From Butyrivibrio sp. VCB2006 (lineage in GTDB: Bacteria > Bacillota > Clostridia > Lachnospirales > Lachnospiraceae): DNA of 64,000 nucleotides. Of the stretch, positions 63,873-64,000 are shown in pieces. The notes below the pieces were generated by a model that did no database searches, was not told the origin of the DNA, and worked only from the letters and a program-made list of their open reading frames with translations. Made by a program: the position numbers and the translations under genes. The DNA lies in the NCBI RefSeq assembly GCF_000420945.1, contig NZ_ATVX01000002.1:1-64000 (forward strand). Reading direction: 5' to 3'. How positions within the stretch are numbered: the stretch's first letter is position 1; every line of letters starts with the position of its first letter.

Positions 63873-63901
63873 ATTGTATTACTTTTAAATACACGGGGCA
63901 A
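63873..63901 (-). promoter_or_regulatory. Promoter of the MMPL-GLUG operon
   Basis: Minus strand -35 TTGCCC (63896-63901), 17-base spacer, -10 TACAAT (63873-63878), 42 bases before the ATG and just after the groL terminator. Confidence 0.75.
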
Positions 63902-63904
63902 GAT

Positions 63905-63939
63905 ATAGAAAAAGGACCGGGACATATGTCCCGGCCCTT
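63905..63939 (-). terminator. Rho-independent terminator of groL
   Basis: A 12-bp GC-rich stem with one mismatch (63912-63924 with 63927-63939) is followed on minus by TTTTTC. It lies 19 bases after the groL stop. Confidence 0.92.
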
Positions 63940-63958
63940 AAAACCACCTATTACTAAA

Positions 63959-64000
63959 TTACATCATTCCGCCCATTCCTGCGCCGCCTGCTGGCATTGG
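63959..64000 (-). CDS. groL: Chaperonin GroEL, C-terminal end (partial)
   Basis: The last 13 codons and the TAA stop are in the window, encoding PMPAGGAGMGGMM. The Gly-Met-rich tail is diagnostic of GroEL and projects into the chaperonin cavity. The rest of the gene, and probably groES, lie beyond the right edge. It is followed by a strong terminator. Confidence 0.9.
   Translation of the reverse strand, partial: PMPAGGAGMGGMM

Overview
The window looks like chromosomal DNA of a low-GC Gram-positive anaerobe of the family Lachnospiraceae, most likely Butyrivibrio/Pseudobutyrivibrio or a close relative. This is inferred from the gene families: single-chain GlyRS, Rex, a Na+-pump decarboxylase cluster, an arginine/agmatine/carboxyspermidine polyamine cluster, and a giant pectin-degrading surface protein with choline-binding-type repeats. 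No database search was possible. Nearly everything is on the minus strand; only hslO and one J-domain membrane protein lie on plus. No prophage, insertion sequence, CRISPR array or tRNA gene was seen.

Layout. 1-82: 5' end of a 16S rRNA gene with a strong promoter upstream. 0.4-6.3 kb: glycogen debranching enzyme, a membrane/coiled-coil protein, an OmpR/HisKA two-component pair and a lipoprotein, apparently one transcript. 6.4-11.7 kb: five-gene biotin-dependent cluster combining two carboxyltransferases, one biotin carrier, a lipoprotein OadG-like subunit and the OadB Na+ pump. 12-14.2 kb: metallophosphoesterase, scpA, scpB. 14.3-21.3 kb: rpsU, alaS, glyS, a lipoprotein, recO, era. 21.3-29.1 kb: DUF4349 lipoprotein, M16 peptidase, polytopic membrane protein, yebC-type regulator, CNNM/CorC-type protein. 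29.2-31.8 kb: divergent pair of a TrkA-N/RyR-like membrane protein and an acidic J-domain membrane protein. 31.9-37.8 kb: rex, coiled-coil protein, NAD(P)HX repair enzyme, alanine racemase, ABC exporter, with a Rex-operator-like site over the rex start region.

38-46 kb is one 2681-residue secreted protein joining a rhamnogalacturonan acetylesterase (CE12-like) to a rhamnogalacturonan lyase (PL11-like), with several accessory modules and C-terminal wall-binding repeats. hslO is divergent from it. 47.4-57.2 kb is a polyamine cluster: arginine decarboxylase, agmatine deiminase and N-carbamoylputrescine amidase make putrescine; carboxy(nor)spermidine dehydrogenase and decarboxylase make spermidine; a SpeE-like aminopropyltransferase is also present although no speD is in the window. 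57.4-63.8 kb is a translationally coupled pair: an MMPL/RND-type transporter and a 1320-residue GLUG-repeat surface protein with a large helical insertion. The right edge holds the last codons of groL.

The least explained systems are the MMPL-GLUG pair, the SpeE-containing polyamine cluster with its structured leaders, the shared-biotin-carrier Na+-pump cluster, and the RyR/J-domain divergent pair.
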